Shown: in pieces, positions 6,401 to 7,439 of the stretch | Numbering within the stretch: position 1 is the stretch's first letter | How the letters are laid out: every line of letters starts with the position of its first letter | Source: Akkermansiaceae bacterium | GTDB taxonomy: Bacteria; Verrucomicrobiota; Verrucomicrobiia; Verrucomicrobiales; Akkermansiaceae | Direction: 5' to 3' | Length of the DNA stretch: 7,439 bases | Assembly: GCA_028293225.1 (NCBI GenBank) | Contig: JAQGPE010000487.1 | Span: forward strand, 1-7,439 | Program-made: the position numbers and the translations under genes | Notes under the pieces: model-generated | Database searches by the model: none | What the model saw: only the letters and a program-made list of their open reading frames with translations | Told to the model about the DNA's origin: nothing

Positions 6401-7439
6401 ATCGGCAACCTGTGTGCCTGCCGTGTAGATCGAGGCGAAGATGTTCAGCAGTTGGACATCACCGCCTGCCACGACATCGATGTCGCCGCTGCCGGTGCGG
6501 ATGACCTGGAAGTAGCCCGGGGCCGAGGATGTGGAGTTCAGCAGCGTCGACGTTTTCACCCCCGCTCCGGTCGTTCCTGAAATGAGCGTATTGTTGGCGA
6601 TCTTGCCCAGTTTCACCGATCCCGCCGCCGTGCCCAGAGCGGCATCCGCGGCGAATTTCTGGGCCACGACCTGACGGGTGTCGGCGGCGGAGAAATCCGC
6701 ACCGGCGACCAGGCGGTAGGACCAGGACTCGGCGTTGTCGGAAAGCGCGGCATTGTTCGCCAGCAGGTCCGAGGTGTAGGTGCTGGAGGTGAAGCCGTCG
6801 CTCAGGGAGTTAAAGAACACCAGATTGCCCGCGGCGCGCATGGTCAGGATGCCCGGCACCTGCTCGCCGCCGAAGCGGAAGGTGGACAGATCCCAGTCAC
6901 CCTGGGCCGCACTGGCGGTCGCGGAGCCGAGAGTGAGATCGCCGGTCGTATTGATGATCTCCGCTCCGGGCCTGACGGTGAGAATGGAACCGAGATCCGA
7001 AGAGCTGCCCGCGAGAATCCGGGATTCGATGCTGTCGGCATTGCCGATGAAGCCGGTCGCGTCGGTCTTGACCTGATTCTGCACCGCCGTGGTGACCGCA
7101 CCGCCGGAGGAGGTGAGATCATAGGTCTGGTAGCCTTCGACAATCACCTGGGAGGCGTTCGTCACCGTGGAATTCAGAGCAGTGACCGCAATTTCCGAGC
7201 CGCCGGAAATGCGTGGGGCGCGCAGATGAAGGGTGCCGGTGAAGTGACCGGCTGCTTCGCTGGTGAAATGCGGATCACCCGGCTTGGAACCGAACGTCGC
7301 GGTGGCGACCGAGAGATTGATGGCCGAGCCCTGCTGGAGATCGAGCATGCCGCCGGCGGTGCCACGGGTTTCCAGAGCGACCGAGCCGCCCTTGCCGGAG
7401 GAGTCGAAATCCGCGCCAGAGGCATTGATGAGTGAGCCC
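3476..7439 (-). CDS. Filamentous haemagglutinin-like exoprotein, C-terminal part (DUF3739 type), truncated by window edge
   Basis: The frame is open to the right edge, so 1320 residues are seen and the N-terminus, with signal peptide and TPS secretion domain, is missing. An internal Met at 7348 is not the start, because in-frame sequence before it (residues 1-30) has the same Gly-rich character. The visible part is a right-handed beta-helix type sequence with no cysteine, as usual for two-partner secretion exoproteins. Units such as GGGDVSLSAGNDI and GGGDVNVIAGRNI recur at residues 316-518. A helix-rich insert at about 955-1048 (LTPQQFGDL, QIFYLVLRDTGR, DAVATLFPG) leads into GGDITLLAPGG. The DUF3739-like region, about 1120-1228, carries GGNEIIWSTHGDI, LIAPEGTIDAGDAGI and VVVNASNI. 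It ends in a highly charged tail (DDEGGGSEEDKDKDKKK...). Proteins of this family are surface or secreted adhesins exported by a TpsB pore; none is encoded here. It appears to head the transcription unit seen in the window. The class is secure, the exact adhesive target unknown. Confidence 0.9.
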   Translation of the reverse strand, partial: GSLINASGADFDSSGKGGSVALETRGTAGGMLDLQQGSAINLSVATATFGSKPGDPHFTSEAAGHFTGTLHLRAPRISGGSEIAVTALNSTVTNASQVIVEGYQTYDLTSSGGAVTTAVQNQVKTDATGFIGNADSIESRILAGSSSDLGSILTVRPGAEIINTTGDLTLGSATASAAQGDWDLSTFRFGGEQVPGILTMRAAGNLVFFNSLSDGFTSSTYTSDLLANNAALSDNAESWSYRLVAGADFSAADTRQVVAQKFAADAALGTAAGSVKLGKIANNTLISGTTGAGVKTSTLLNSTSSAPGYFQVIRTGSGDIDVVAGGDVQLLNIFASIYTAGTQVADATMGGAFQIPQNELLGGNQGSLGAIQQPSTPVQYTLGGGDVSLSAGNDIIHLARIQDPTSTTAKLIFVQDSQKEMPTNWLYRRGYVDPATGEFGISHYGESASTSWWVDFTNFFEGAGALGGGNVTLTAGRDVSNVDAVAPTNARMPAGVPDASKLVELGGGDVNVIAGRNIDAGVYYVERGRGALVAGGSIITNSTRSPSFGQPGATAAIDSLAWLPTTLFVGKGSFDVSAADSVLLGPVANPSLLPQGFNNSYWNKTWFSTYAQDDSVSVSALGGSINLRQAVTLADGLSYSTLQAWYQTQLVLNTAQRSASYYQPWLRLTESLVSPYTYAFNLMPGTLKMTSFSGDVALTGGITLAPSKTGTLEIMAAGSVNGFNAQGTDTLKNKVWASSLINLSDADPSALPEIADPFGYQQLVGNVNNLAWTTQVNFLNSTASLFIETGSTDGALQERQSRHSVDAQGHLLHQDDKDPLRIYSGSGDISGLTLFSAKFAEILSGQDLRDISLYIQNNTAQDISIVSASRDIIAYDINTDGRIQSRATGNIGGAAAAGDIQISGGGTLEVFAGRNLDLGVGPNNADGTGVGITSIGNARNPYLAFGGADIIAAAGIGDASSLDTSKADFAAFITKFVNNDEGTAHLKELGLTPQQFGDLDSEAQKQAALQIFYLVLRDTGRNYNDPDSEHFGTYDQGKDAVATLFPGTTWSGNIDTRSRNIRTRSGGDITLLAPGGSLSLAQSVIGSPLVPPGIITEAGGNINIFTDKNVELGISRIFTLRGGNEIIWSTHGDIAAGSSSKTIQSAPPTRVLIDPQSGDVKTDLAGLATGGGIGVLSTVAGVKPADVDLIAPEGTIDAGDAGIRVSGNLNIAAAVVVNASNISVGGSSSGATATVSAPSVSALTSASNAAAAAGVTETTQNQQNTTPETTAATIQAPSDISVEVVGYGGDDEGGGSEEDKDKDKKKQEEESQGPTGEEGH
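5885..6493 (-). repeat. Recurrent GG(G/S)(D/N)V-x3-AG beta-helix units within the haemagglutinin gene
   Basis: Four 13-residue units are spaced unevenly inside the gene: GSGDIDVVAGGDV (6493-6455), GGGDVSLSAGNDI (6292-6254), GGGNVTLTAGRDV (6040-6002) and GGGDVNVIAGRNI (5923-5885). They share Gly-Gly, Asp/Asn, alternating hydrophobic residues and Ala-Gly, the signature of turns and strands in haemagglutinin-type beta-helices. The similarity is at protein level; the DNA copies have diverged. Confidence 0.7.

Noticed and set aside
7346..7348. ATG at 7348 as the start of the haemagglutinin gene
   Set aside because: The frame stays open through 7438 with the same repeat-like Gly/Ser composition, and no signal peptide follows this Met, so it is internal.

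Overview
The window comes from a GC-rich bacterium, most likely a member of the Verrucomicrobiota. That assignment is an inference. It rests on a PEP-CTERM sorting tail, a DFDGDGLSN-type calcium-binding linker followed by a short C-terminal beta domain (typical of secreted proteins in that phylum), a DUF3739-type filamentous haemagglutinin, and the lack of Shine-Dalgarno sequences. No rRNA, tRNA or housekeeping gene is present to confirm it.

All real genes lie on the minus strand and are read from right to left. From 7439 to 3476 is the C-terminal 1320 residues of a very large, cysteine-free, beta-helical filamentous-haemagglutinin-like exoprotein; its N-terminus lies outside the window. After a 95-base gap with two hairpins comes a 358-residue secreted protein (3380-2304), and after a 129-base gap a 257-residue PEP-CTERM protein (2174-1401). 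These two share the same uncharacterised N-terminal domain but carry different C-terminal modules. Forty-nine bases further is a 375-residue exported protein resembling the phosphate-binding protein PstS (1351-224), followed by a good intrinsic terminator (205-167). A new reading frame starting with GTG at 146 runs off the left edge and begins with a membrane anchor or signal peptide.

Every complete gene encodes a secreted protein, and the order suggests one transcription unit for cell-surface or matrix components. The giant adhesin would be exported by a two-partner (TpsB/FhaC) pore not seen here, the PEP-CTERM protein would be handled by an exosortase encoded elsewhere, and a PstS-like solute binder closes the unit. 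The intergenic space upstream of the PEP-CTERM gene holds a tandem 11-base repeat that could bind a PhoB/OmpR-type regulator, so that gene and the PstS-like gene may also have their own promoter. The main uncharacterised element is the pair of paralogues with exchanged C-terminal modules, set between an adhesin and a PstS-like protein. No CRISPR array, insertion sequence, RNA gene or attachment site was found.
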